Positions 7,601 through 14,463 of a DNA stretch of 39,180 bases are shown one piece after another. The DNA comes from a virus. Below the pieces are notes generated by a model, which was given only the letters and a program-made list of their open reading frames with translations, did no database searches and was not told the DNA's origin. The translations under genes and the position numbers were made by a program. Within the stretch, counting starts at the first letter, position 1, and each line of letters opens with the position of its first letter. The stretch spans positions 1 to 39,180 of the IMG/VR virus record IMGVR_UViG_3300025325_000074, one strand, 5' to 3'.

Positions 7601-8913
7601 CCCGCACGCGCACGCTCAGCCTCGCCGGCGTCTTGCTGCTCGCATTCTCGATCCAGGCATGGAGCGCGACCGGAACGGTGATGCCCTCGCCGAAGTTCTA
7701 CTGCCTGGACAACAACGGAGCGATCGTGAGCGGCGGGAAGCTGTTCACGTACGCGTCTGGCACCACGACGAAGCTCGACACCTACACCGATGCGACGCTG
7801 GCCACGCCCAACGCGAACCCCGTCGTCTGCGATTCTTCCGGGCAGGCGACGGTGTTCCTGAGTGCCACTGCCTACAAGTTCACCTTCGCGCCGTCGACGG
7901 ACACCGACCCGCCGACCGCTGCCTATTGGACGGTGGACAACGTGGGCGCGGTTGCGTACATCAGCACTGACCTAGACGTGTTGGGTACTGCAGGAGAAGC
8001 CCTGTCGGCGAGTGATGCAGTGTACGTGAGCGATGGCAGTGGCGGACTCACGGCTGGACGCTGGTACAAGACGGACTCGGACAACACCTACTCGAGCACG
8101 CTGCCACAAGCTGTCGGTTTCGCGCCCTCCGCTATCGCATCGGCCGCGGCTGGCAGCATCCGCATGAGCGGGCGCTTGACGGGACTGGCTGGGTTGACGC
8201 CAGGCAGCACGTACTACGTGTCGGCGACACCCGGGGCGATCACGAGCACAGCACCAGCGAACCAACGGATCTTGGGCGTTGCGGACTCCGCGACGTCGCT
8301 GGTGATTGCGACGTCGGTCTTGACGCCTGCCTCCGCGACTGCCGCCGGCATCGTGTCGCTCGCGGCGCAGACGCTTGGCTCGGGGGTGAAGACCTTCACG
8401 AGCGCGCCAGTGTTCAACGCTCCTGCGACCTTCCGGCCCGGTGCAAGCGCCAGCGCCGACGCCACCATCTCCGGCAGGGTGTCGACCAACACGACTACGG
8501 TCGGCAACGTTGGGGCTGGCGAAGACGACCTGATGAGCTACTCGCTGCTCGCCAACGCACTCGATGCGAACGGCAAACTCATCCGCATCTTGACGTGGGG
8601 CGACACGGCAGGCAACGCGAACAACAAGCAGCTCAAGGCGTACTTCGGCGCGACGAACATCTCGCTGTTCAATGGTGGGTTCAATGCCGCCCTCTGGCAT
8701 GCCGAGGTGTACATCGTCCGTACGGGTGCCGCGACGCAGGTTCTGAAGGGTACGGTGTGGATGCGCTATGGAGGTGTGCCCGACGTGTACTCACCAGCCG
8801 TTGCGACTCCAGCCGAGACGCTGTCGGGAGCTGTGACGATCAAGTTCACGGGTGAGGCCACGACGAACGACGACATCCGGCAACAGGGCATGATCGTCGA
8901 GGTCATCGGGTAG
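7597..8913 (+). CDS. Tail fibre / tailspike-type protein with an N-terminal signal-like segment
   Basis: A 438-residue protein coupled by ATGA to the upstream gene. Residues 29-110 match the common phage fibre head-binding pattern 'p.p.f.d.nG..l.gGkl.tYaaGTtt..dtYtDa....pNaNPvv.d..G.a.vFl': see 'GGKLFTYASGTTTKLDTYTD' and 'TPNANPVVCDSSGQATVFL'. The remainder is beta-rich, with a C-terminal sandwich that probably forms the trimeric tip. Oddly, the protein begins with 'MTRTRTLSLAGVLLLAFSIQ' followed by AWSA, a textbook Sec signal sequence in shape. Virion fibres normally lack one. It is the last gene before the control region. Confidence 0.75.
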   Translation: MTRTRTLSLAGVLLLAFSIQAWSATGTVMPSPKFYCLDNNGAIVSGGKLFTYASGTTTKLDTYTDATLATPNANPVVCDSSGQATVFLSATAYKFTFAPSTDTDPPTAAYWTVDNVGAVAYISTDLDVLGTAGEALSASDAVYVSDGSGGLTAGRWYKTDSDNTYSSTLPQAVGFAPSAIASAAAGSIRMSGRLTGLAGLTPGSTYYVSATPGAITSTAPANQRILGVADSATSLVIATSVLTPASATAAGIVSLAAQTLGSGVKTFTSAPVFNAPATFRPGASASADATISGRVSTNTTTVGNVGAGEDDLMSYSLLANALDANGKLIRILTWGDTAGNANNKQLKAYFGATNISLFNGGFNAALWHAEVYIVRTGAATQVLKGTVWMRYGGVPDVYSPAVATPAETLSGAVTIKFTGEATTNDDIRQQGMIVEVIG

Positions 8914-8919
8914 CGCAAG

Positions 8920-9003
8920 GCCGTTTCCAGCCCCAGGACGCCGCCCAGGGCCACCTGGGGCGCTCCTGGGAGAAGCTAGGGGCGTCGGAGCCTCGAAAAC
9001 GGC
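8920..9003. terminator. Structured intergenic region, candidate terminator after the late operon
   Basis: Immediately after the fibre stop, nested inverted repeats fill the gap. CCCAGGA (8932-8938) pairs with TCCTGGG (8964-8970). Inside it, CCCAGG (8944-8949) pairs with CCTGGG (8954-8959) around a GCCA loop. An outer pair GCCGTTT (8920-8926) and AAACGGC (8997-9003) encloses the set. There is no clear U-tract, so this may be a GC-only terminator, a processing site or a cruciform. It lies exactly between the end of the late genes and the first early promoter. Confidence 0.45.
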
Positions 9004-9032
9004 TTGACAGCGGGCGCCACATGCGCTAGCTT
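9004..9032 (+). promoter_or_regulatory. Sigma70-type promoter for the small gene at 9039
   Basis: TTGACA at 9004-9009 is followed after 17 bases by TAGCTT at 9027-9032. The -35 is perfect and the -10 is weaker (3 of 6 consensus). Predicted transcription would start near 9039, at or next to the GTG of the next gene, implying a leaderless message. Confidence 0.55.
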
Positions 9033-9038
9033 GGGGTT

Positions 9039-9203
9039 GTGACGAAGCTTGCCGCTGCTGTAGCCCTTGGGCGTCGCTCGAGAGCTGTGCTTACCGCCGA
9101 GCGTCGGACCGAGATCGCCCGCCTAGGCGGTCTTGCCCGCGGACGTCAGATCCGCGCACGCCGTGCCGCGGTGGTCGAGGCTGCCAAGAGCAAAACGGCA
9201 TGA
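9039..9203 (+). CDS. Small basic protein, possible early regulator
   Basis: A 54-residue basic protein. The central 'LTAERRTEIARLGGLARG' resembles a short motif (T-x-E-R-R-x-E-I-A-R-x-G-G-x-A-R) found in small phage and plasmid DNA-binding proteins. The GTG start has no Shine-Dalgarno and lies where the promoter at 9004-9032 should start its RNA, so translation may be leaderless. An internal GTG at 9087 is an alternative start. As the first gene after the control region it could be an early regulator. That role is inferred from position and size only. Confidence 0.5.
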   Translation: MTKLAAAVALGRRSRAVLTAERRTEIARLGGLARGRQIRARRAAVVEAAKSKTA

Positions 9204-9403
9204 GCGCAAGAGTTCGCGCAAGAGTTTCATCCGGCGCCGCATCAAACAGTTCCGGTCGGGGCGCAACCGCGGCGGGAGCAAGCCCCCCTCACCCGTGCGA
9301 GTGTGAAACGGCCTAGCAGGCTTGGCTTTGAGCGCGGGGAAGCGCCTGTCGGTGTAGGTCCGAGCCGAGCCGGTATCGGACCAATCCTCTCCTCAAAAAG
9401 TAC
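9204..9403. other. Non-coding stretch with a hairpin upstream of the second promoter
   Basis: I see no convincing gene here. An ATGA-coupled 38-codon frame (9200-9316) exists but has low-complexity Ala/Ser/Gly composition and no recognisable motif. The inverted repeat GGTCCGA (9357-9363) and TCGGACC (9376-9382) with a 12-base loop sits just upstream of the promoter at 9404. It could be an operator or a terminator stem. Confidence 0.4.
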
Positions 9404-9432
9404 TTGACAAGCTAGCGCTTGTAGCCTATATT
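9404..9432 (+). promoter_or_regulatory. Strong sigma70-type promoter, early operon
   Basis: TTGACA (9404-9409), a 17-base spacer and TATATT (9427-9432) give a near-consensus promoter. RNA should start near 9439. A GGAGG at 9441-9445 then lies at the very 5' end of the message, 5 bases before ATG 9451. The same -35, spacer length and -10 recur at 26277-26305. Confidence 0.8.
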
Positions 9433-9450
9433 GGGGGCGTGGAGGTTGAC

Positions 9451-9744
9451 ATGCGCTTCCTATTCGCGACCTCGCTGGACTGTCACGGTTGCTCCCCCCG
9501 CCAGGCCCGCTATCCCCAGGATCACGTCGTCGAGGTGACGGCGGTGCTGGATCCGGACGGCGGAGACGCCTACGTCACGCGCGCGACGCTGCTCGCGCGC
9601 GAAGGCTGTCACGGCCGGCCCCGGGACATCACGGCGTTTGTGGCGGCCCGCCCGGCGCTTCAGCGCGACCTGCTCCTCGAGGCGCTCGACGAGTACATGC
9701 GCGAGGGCCAGGCGCGCCGCTACGCCTCCGACGAGCGGTACTGA
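9451..9744 (+). CDS. First gene of the early operon, unknown function
   Basis: A 97-residue protein. I chose ATG 9451 because GGAGG (9441-9445) is well spaced before it. An in-frame GTG at 9439 coincides with the predicted RNA start and would be a leaderless alternative. Cys residues occur as 'CHGC' near the N-terminus and a single C about 40 residues later, with a helical C-terminal third rich in Glu and Arg. No family is recognised. It heads the operon leading to the Sak4-like and nuclease genes, so an early takeover or recombination-associated role is plausible but unproven. Confidence 0.6.
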   Translation: MRFLFATSLDCHGCSPRQARYPQDHVVEVTAVLDPDGGDAYVTRATLLAREGCHGRPRDITAFVAARPALQRDLLLEALDEYMREGQARRYASDERY

Positions 9745-9757
9745 GGAGGAGGCGAGC

Positions 9758-9868
9758 ATGGCGCAGTATTACTGGTGCTGGCGTTGCCGTCGCTGGATCG
9801 GGCCGCCGTCTGGTCGGCTCGTCGCGACGAAGCTGTGCCGGGACTGCCGGCGGGAGGTGAAGAAGTGA
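9758..9868 (+). CDS. 36-residue zinc-ribbon microprotein
   Basis: A short protein 'MAQYYWCWRCRRWIGPPSGR' continuing to a second knuckle 'CRDCRREVKK'. C-x-x-C pairs at residues 7-10 and 28-31 are spaced as in a minimal zinc ribbon. A good ribosome site (GGAGGAGG near 9744) precedes the ATG. The stop overlaps the GTG of the Sak4-like gene. Function unknown. Confidence 0.6.
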   Translation: MAQYYWCWRCRRWIGPPSGRLVATKLCRDCRREVKK

Positions 9869-10872
9869 GCCTACAACTGATCGAAGGACACGACGCCATC
9901 AAGGTGGAGAACGTGGTGATCCACGTGTTCTCCGACCCCGGGATCGGCAAGTCGACGCTGGCGAACATGGGGCGTAAAGTGCTGCTGATCGACTTCGACG
10001 ACGGCGCTCACCGCAGCCTCGGGCGTCAGCGCGTGGTCCGTCTGGAGCGCTGGTCCGACCTCGAGGAGCTGCTGAAGCATCCGTGGCTCGACGAGGCTGA
10101 GACGCTCGCGCTCGACACGGTCGGCCGGGGACTCGACATGCTCAGCAACGAGATCATCGGAGGCGATGCGAAGCTCGGTACGCCGCTCAGCGGCCTGAAT
10201 CAGCGCGGGTGGGGTGCCATGAAGCAGCGGTTCATCACGTTCTTTTCGACGATCCGGCGCCGGCGCAAGGACGTGCTCCTGCTCTCGCACGCGAAGATCG
10301 AGAAGGACAAGGAAGGCAACAAGGCCGTGTACCCGGACATCGTTGGCGGCTCGGCCGGCGAGGTCTTCAAGGTCAGCGACGCGATGGCGTACTATTCGCT
10401 CGAGAACGGGCGCCGCGTGCTCGACTTCAACGCGACCGACGCGCACATCGGCAAGAACCCGCCCGCGTGGGGCAAGATCGTTGTGCCCGACTACGCAACA
10501 GCCACGACGTTCCTGGCGGACAAGATTCTGCAGCCGCTCAAGGATCACCTCAACGCGCTGAGCCAGGAGCAGCTCACGGTGCTGAAGCAGGTGGCCGACT
10601 GGCACGCCGCCATCGACGGCCTGGACGCGACGGCCGTGGCGCTCACGGGGCAGATCGCCAAGGTGAGCGACATCGCGCACGAGGCTGTGCGCGCCCAGGC
10701 TAAGACGCTGCTTTGGCGGCGGGCGAAAGCGCTCGGGCTCGAGTTCGACCAGCCCAAGCGGGCGTTCTTCAAGTCGAGCGCGAAAGCCGAAGAGACGCAG
10801 CCGGCATCGAAGCAGGAGCAGGAGAAACCGAAGGCGGCGCCCAAGGGGCGCCAGCCGCAGCAGTTCGAGTGA
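9865..10872 (+). CDS. Sak4-like RecA-fold ATPase (single-strand annealing/recombination)
   Basis: A 335-residue protein. GTG 9865 overlaps the previous stop, and GGGAGG (9853-9858) sits upstream. A P-loop 'SDPGIGKST' occupies residues 23-31, followed by 'VLLIDFDDG' (near 38-46) and a Walker B-like 'TLALDTVG'. This is the pattern of phage nucleotide-binding/Sak4 proteins, which are short RecA-core ATPases that assist single-strand annealing with a single-strand-binding protein. The C-terminal tail is Lys/Gln/Glu-rich and disordered. The RecB-type nuclease gene follows directly, a common pairing for phage recombination modules. Confidence 0.75.
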   Translation: MSLQLIEGHDAIKVENVVIHVFSDPGIGKSTLANMGRKVLLIDFDDGAHRSLGRQRVVRLERWSDLEELLKHPWLDEAETLALDTVGRGLDMLSNEIIGGDAKLGTPLSGLNQRGWGAMKQRFITFFSTIRRRRKDVLLLSHAKIEKDKEGNKAVYPDIVGGSAGEVFKVSDAMAYYSLENGRRVLDFNATDAHIGKNPPAWGKIVVPDYATATTFLADKILQPLKDHLNALSQEQLTVLKQVADWHAAIDGLDATAVALTGQIAKVSDIAHEAVRAQAKTLLWRRAKALGLEFDQPKRAFFKSSAKAEETQPASKQEQEKPKAAPKGRQPQQFE

Positions 10873-10876
10873 GGCG

Positions 10877-11578
10877 ATGAACCTCTATGCGTCCGTGTCG
10901 CGGGTCGATGAGTTCCGGCGCGTCGTCGAGACCGAGTGGGCATCCGAGGCGCAGCTCATCAAGTCGATCCGCGAGCGAGCGCCCCTCGGCTGGCAGGCAC
11001 AGTGGGGGACCGCCCTCCACGCATGCATCCAGGACCCCGACCGCTGGCGAATCGCGGATCGCTCGTATCTGTACGTGCCGCACGGGAGCGACGGCGTCGA
11101 GCGCGAGATCCCGTGGCCGGCGGCCATCGTGGATCCGTGCCTCGCGGAGTGGCCGAAGGGCTGCGTGTTCGAGCGCCGCTGCGAGAAGGACTACCGCATC
11201 GGAGGCGATACGATCACGGTCGCCGGGCGCGTCGACGCCGTGCACGGGTTGATCCTGATCGAGGGCAAAACCAAGTTCGGGTACGTGGATCCGGTGGAGG
11301 TCGGGGACTCGCTTCAGTGGCAATTCTATCTCGACATGTTGCCGTGGGCTGTGGCGGTCGAGTATCGGCTGCACGAGATCGGTGGCCTGTACTCGGGCGA
11401 CGATGGCGAGCTGCGCATCGCCAAGGGTGGTCCACGTCTCGAGGAGATACACGTGTTCCGCATGTGGCGCCAGGCCGAGATGGCCGAGAAACTCGAGCGG
11501 TGGATCGCGGAGTTCGTGGCGTGGGCCCGGGACCGTGGCTTGGTGGACAAGCTGAAGCGCTTCGAGGTCGCGGCATGA
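10877..11578 (+). CDS. PD-(D/E)XK (RecB/Cas4-type) nuclease
   Basis: A 233-residue protein. The core motif is visible in the middle: 'VAGRVDAVHGLILIEGKTKF', with the acidic D of G-R-V-D and the E-x-K of E-G-K. It is followed by a helix containing the QxxxY-like 'SLQWQFYLDML'. An upstream 'WGTALHACIQD' matches the N-terminal G-x-x-x-H helix of RecB-family nucleases. It likely resects DNA ends for the adjacent Sak4-like annealing protein. It starts 4 bases after the Sak4-like stop and is ATGA-coupled to the next gene. Confidence 0.75.
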   Translation: MNLYASVSRVDEFRRVVETEWASEAQLIKSIRERAPLGWQAQWGTALHACIQDPDRWRIADRSYLYVPHGSDGVEREIPWPAAIVDPCLAEWPKGCVFERRCEKDYRIGGDTITVAGRVDAVHGLILIEGKTKFGYVDPVEVGDSLQWQFYLDMLPWAVAVEYRLHEIGGLYSGDDGELRIAKGGPRLEEIHVFRMWRQAEMAEKLERWIAEFVAWARDRGLVDKLKRFEVAA

Positions 11579-11757
11579 CCGGGCCCAACGCCGAGTTCGT
11601 GTTCGTGGACGGTAGCCTCGTCGTCGCGTACGTGCCGCCGAGCCCGCCACGGCGTATGACGTGTCGCGCCAAGCTCTTCGAGCGCGACGATCGGCGCCCT
11701 CGACCCCGCGCGATCGACGTTCCGCAGTTCCGCTACCGGGAGATCGAACCCTCATGA
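11575..11757 (+). CDS. Small protein of unknown function
   Basis: A 60-residue protein, overlapping its neighbours on both sides by 4 bases (ATGA at 11575 and at 11754). It has an N-terminal beta-type half ('AEFVFVDGSLVVAYVPPSPP') and a basic C-terminal half. I recognise no family. The double overlap and the operon position indicate translation coupled to the nuclease and the NinB-like gene. Confidence 0.5.
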   Translation: MTGPNAEFVFVDGSLVVAYVPPSPPRRMTCRAKLFERDDRRPRPRAIDVPQFRYREIEPS

Positions 11758-12173
11758 GCGAGCAGTCCGAGGCGATCGTGTTCACCGGGTCGGTGGACGA
11801 CCGCGGTCACGTGCGTCCCGACCAGGTCAACGCCACACGCGGGCGGCTGGCGAAGTGGAAGAGCCGACGCGTAACGGTCGTGGTGCGGAGGTACGTGAAG
11901 CCCAAGACCAACCCGCAACTCGCGCTCTACTTTGCTGCGGTCATGCCCGCGTGGGCCGAGTGGTGCGGGTACGATCCCGACGAGATGCACCGCGAGCTCA
12001 AGCGTGCGTTCCTGGCGCCTCAGCTCGTGCTCGCACGGCTCACAGGCGAGGAGCGGACGGAGCTTCCAAGCCTGGCGGATCTGAACGCCGAGGAGATGAG
12101 CACGTACCTGGAGCGCGTGCTGCGCGAGGGGCGTCAGCGTGGGATCGAGTTTCCCGTGGATGCGGTCGCGTGA
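11754..12173 (+). CDS. NinB-like recombination-associated protein
   Basis: A 139-residue protein. After an N-terminal beta region it reads 'KPKTNPQLALYFAAVMPAWA', then 'GYDPDEMHRELKRAFL', and late 'LNAEEMSTYLERVLREGRQR' and 'GIEFP'. This follows the NinB/Orf-like pattern of K-T-x-x-Q-x-x-Y-F, G-Y-x-x-x-E-M-H-x-x-L-K-x-x-F, and a final helix plus G-I-x-x-P. Lambda NinB/Orf is a recombination mediator. The gene lies between two nuclease genes, which fits. Its stop falls in a 14-base tandem duplication (12161-12188). Confidence 0.6.
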   Translation: MSEQSEAIVFTGSVDDRGHVRPDQVNATRGRLAKWKSRRVTVVVRRYVKPKTNPQLALYFAAVMPAWAEWCGYDPDEMHRELKRAFLAPQLVLARLTGEERTELPSLADLNAEEMSTYLERVLREGRQRGIEFPVDAVA

Positions 12174-12188
12174 GTGCGGTCGCGTGAG
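12161..12188. repeat. Perfect 14-base tandem duplication across a stop codon
   Basis: TGCGGTCGCGTGAG occurs twice head to tail (12161-12174 and 12175-12188). The first copy contains the stop of the NinB-like gene. The second supplies the GTG (12184) that may start the next gene. It looks like a recent slippage duplication. Confidence 0.9.
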
Positions 12189-12819
12189 GGTCCAGCGCTC
12201 CGGCTTCTGCGTACGTTGTAACCGCGAGCGTCCCCTGATCAAGGCGTACCCGCTGCGTGACGGCCGCCCGGGTCGATACCGCGTCTGGAGTTGTATGTCC
12301 TGCATGGATCGCGTACAGATCGGACGCTGGCGTGCGAATCCCACGCGCGACGACACGGGCCGACTGCGTCAGTCCGAGAGCGAGGCGGCGATCGGGATCT
12401 GGCTCGCGCAGGAAGAGCGTGCGGGTCGGATCCGGGACCTGCGCCGCTGCAACGATCAGCCGCGCGAGACGTACCGGCTCGATCTGTACGGGACGCGCGA
12501 GGTTGAGGAGATCCTGGTAGCGATTGAGCGCAGCCACGAAGTAGGGGACGAGTGGTGGGCGCGGGCCCAACGCGTCCGTGAGTCGCGCCGTACGTTTGCC
12601 AGCTACACACCCGATTACTCGTGGACGGACGCCGACAGCGGGCGTCGGCATGTACTCGACGCCAAGGGCAGCAAACGTACCGACGCAAGAACCGAGAAGA
12701 TCCGTATGCTCATGCGCCTGGTGCATGGGATCGAGGTCGAGATCGGGGTCCCGACAGCCTCGCAAAGGCGTGCAGCAAAGGACTTGACAGCGGTATACTC
12801 TGCCCGGAGGTTCTCGTGA
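12184..12819 (+). CDS. Zinc-ribbon plus PD-(D/E)XK nuclease (DUF1064/resolvase-like)
   Basis: 211 residues from GTG 12184; an in-frame ATG at 12160 is the alternative. The N-terminus holds a four-Cys ribbon ('FCVRCNRER' and 'WSCMSCMDR'). A helix with 'SESEAAIGIWLAQEERAGRI' follows. The catalytic pattern lies near the C-terminus: 'ASYTPDYSWTD', then 'RRHVLDAKGSK', giving P-D and D-x-K, with a following K/R-x-x-x-M helix. DUF1064-type phage nucleases have this order: S-x-x-E helix, Y-x-x-D-F, V-x-D-x-K-G. A Holliday-junction or flap-processing role is likely. The end overlaps the next GTG by 4 bases. Confidence 0.65.
   Translation: MRVQRSGFCVRCNRERPLIKAYPLRDGRPGRYRVWSCMSCMDRVQIGRWRANPTRDDTGRLRQSESEAAIGIWLAQEERAGRIRDLRRCNDQPRETYRLDLYGTREVEEILVAIERSHEVGDEWWARAQRVRESRRTFASYTPDYSWTDADSGRRHVLDAKGSKRTDARTEKIRMLMRLVHGIEVEIGVPTASQRRAAKDLTAVYSARRFS
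12784..12799 (+). promoter_or_regulatory. TTGACA / TATACT pair with unusually short spacing
   Basis: TTGACA (12784-12789) and TATACT (12794-12799) are both near-consensus boxes but only 4 bases apart, so they cannot serve one sigma70 promoter together. TATACT alone would place an RNA start near 12806, right at CGGAGG (12805-12810) before GTG 12816. The -35 at the correct distance (about 12771) is poor. TTGACAGCGG is shared with 9004 and 24424. Confidence 0.35.
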
Positions 12820-13004
12820 GCCAGGCGTCGACGGTGCCTGATCAACCTCTGTGCCGGAATGGCGACGACCATCCGGTGCGGCTACCGTCGGGCGTCCTCT
12901 GCGAGCAGTGCCAAAGGGAGTTTCAGAAGAAACTCAACCGTCGCCTGGTCGACGCGCTGGAAGCGCTCCAGACGATACGCGCCTCGGAACGAGCTTGGAA
13001 GTAG
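12816..13004 (+). CDS. Small Cys-containing protein, unknown function
   Basis: A 62-residue protein starting at GTG 12816 with CGGAGG upstream. 'LCRNGDDHPVRLPSGVLCEQ' followed by C-Q-R gives one early Cys and a later C-x-x-C, plus a His, possibly a zinc site. A charged helix ('KKLNRRLVDALEALQTIRAS') completes it. Function unknown. It is the first gene of the stretch leading into the secreted-protein cluster. Confidence 0.5.
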   Translation: MSQASTVPDQPLCRNGDDHPVRLPSGVLCEQCQREFQKKLNRRLVDALEALQTIRASERAWK

Positions 13005-13012
13005 GAGGGAAC

Positions 13013-13399
13013 GTGCGAAAGACATGGCGGGCGATCGTAGCGCTGCTCGGATTCGTGCTGTTGCCAGGAGCCGTACAAGCGCAGGTGTGTCCTGGCGTGA
13101 CTGGACCAGTCGAGGCGTACGCGCGCGAAGCGATCACGATCTCCACCACAGCGCTCCCATTCACCGCGGGCACCTACGCCGACGGCATGGGCGACGTCAA
13201 GTTCGCGCAGGTCACGCTCGAGAGCAACAACATCCGGGTGAGCGTGGAAGGGCTGGTGCCATCCGCGACCGTGGGAGAGCTGTGGGAGACAAGCACGAAC
13301 GTGAAGTTCGTCGTCTGTGGTCAAACGAGCGTGAGGCGATTCCGAGCGATCCGCCAGGGCGCTGCGGATGCCACGTTGACCGTGACGTACTTCCGCTGA
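13013..13399 (+). CDS. Secreted beta-rich protein with Sec signal peptide
   Basis: A 128-residue protein with a strong ribosome site TAGGAGGGA (13002-13010) before GTG 13013. The N-terminus 'MRKTWRAIVALLGFVLLPGA' followed by VQAQ has basic, hydrophobic and A-x-A cleavage regions (likely after residue 23). The mature part is beta-rich, with two cysteines (C26 and one near 103) that could form a disulfide in the periplasm. It ends 'ATLTVTYFR'. No family recognised. It opens a run of signal-bearing genes and shares one base with the next start (TGATG). Confidence 0.65.
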   Translation: MRKTWRAIVALLGFVLLPGAVQAQVCPGVTGPVEAYAREAITISTTALPFTAGTYADGMGDVKFAQVTLESNNIRVSVEGLVPSATVGELWETSTNVKFVVCGQTSVRRFRAIRQGAADATLTVTYFR

Positions 13400-14463
13400 T
13401 GCGACGCCTGCTCTCGCTGTTGCTGTTGATCCTCTCGGCGCCTGCGTTCGGCGCCGATCTGGCAGACCGCTCGCGCATTCCGGATCGCTCCGTCCAGGAC
13501 GGACGTCCCGTGTACGTTGCGAGCCTGGCTCCACTGCGAACGACGTATCTGCCGCAGATCATCCCGCTGCCTGGTGGCGGCGGCGGTGGGGGTATGTCGA
13601 TCGGCGGGACCGTTACGGGTGGCACTGCGACCCGCGTCCTGTTCGTGGGGGCCGGCGGCGTGTTGGCCGACGATGCGGGGCTTACATACGATTCTGCGGC
13701 GAATCTGCTCACGATCGCGGGCCTCACAACACCTAGAGTGCCCTATGCTGGCACAGGTGGACAGTTGGTCGATGAGTCCAACCTCAGCTACAACGCTGTA
13801 TCAAACATCCTCACGTCGGACAACTTTTCAGTCATCTCGAACGGCTACTTCGGCGTGAGTTCCCTAGGCTACTTTTCCGCAACCGCAGCCAAGACTCCTG
13901 ATGCGGCCACGATCACAGTGACCACGACCGCCAACAGTCTGCACCTGCACGAAGATGGCGACTTCAATTTCGACTTCAACAACGGCCCCTGCGGCACTGC
14001 GGCCTGTACCGATCCGGCTTTCATCGCGCACTCCGCAGTCCAGAACACGACGAGCTACAACGCCATCGCCAATTGGGGGACCGCACGCAAGTACAACGTC
14101 ACGCTCACGGAATCAGTGGCCACGAAGGTGATGCAGATCCCCGTCGCCGCCGAGGTCGGTACGGGCGGCGTGTTCTGGTACACGATCTATGCGACGGATG
14201 GCGCCACGCCGCAGGTACGCCAGGGCCGCGTGATTTTCTCGCTAACAGCGGACGCAACTGTGGAGACATGCGTCCTGGGCACGCCAGAGGAGACAGACAA
14301 CACTCCGACCGGCACGCTCACGGTGACGGTAGCGTGCGACACCGCGACGCCCGCGAACGCTGCGGACTTCACGCTCAACGCCGTTTCGTCTCTTGTGCAG
14401 ACCACGCTCGAGGCGTACGTGAGCGTAGATCTGATTGGGCCAGGTCAGCCGGCGAGGCCGTGA
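13399..14463 (+). CDS. Secreted tail-fibre-like adhesin
   Basis: A 354-residue protein. The signal peptide is 'MRRLLSLLLLILSAPAFGA' (cleavage after about residue 19). A Gly-rich hinge ('PGGGGGGGMSIGG') follows. Then come short repeats with the phage-fibre signature: 'TRVLFVGAGGVLADDAGLTY' and 'GTGGQLVDESNLSYNAVSNI', each of the type 'G..g.l..d..ltyd...n.Lt'. The C-terminal half is a beta-sandwich with paired Cys. Fibre-type repeats behind a Sec signal imply export of a fibre-like protein from the infected cell, or an unusual route into the virion. Which of these is correct cannot be seen from the sequence. Confidence 0.65.
   Translation: MRRLLSLLLLILSAPAFGADLADRSRIPDRSVQDGRPVYVASLAPLRTTYLPQIIPLPGGGGGGGMSIGGTVTGGTATRVLFVGAGGVLADDAGLTYDSAANLLTIAGLTTPRVPYAGTGGQLVDESNLSYNAVSNILTSDNFSVISNGYFGVSSLGYFSATAAKTPDAATITVTTTANSLHLHEDGDFNFDFNNGPCGTAACTDPAFIAHSAVQNTTSYNAIANWGTARKYNVTLTESVATKVMQIPVAAEVGTGGVFWYTIYATDGATPQVRQGRVIFSLTADATVETCVLGTPEETDNTPTGTLTVTVACDTATPANAADFTLNAVSSLVQTTLEAYVSVDLIGPGQPARP

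Noticed and set aside
9200-9316. 38-codon frame ATGA-coupled to the small regulator-like gene
   Set aside because: Ala/Ser/Gly-rich with no recognisable pattern apart from a terminal C-E-C. Coupling alone is not enough to call it.
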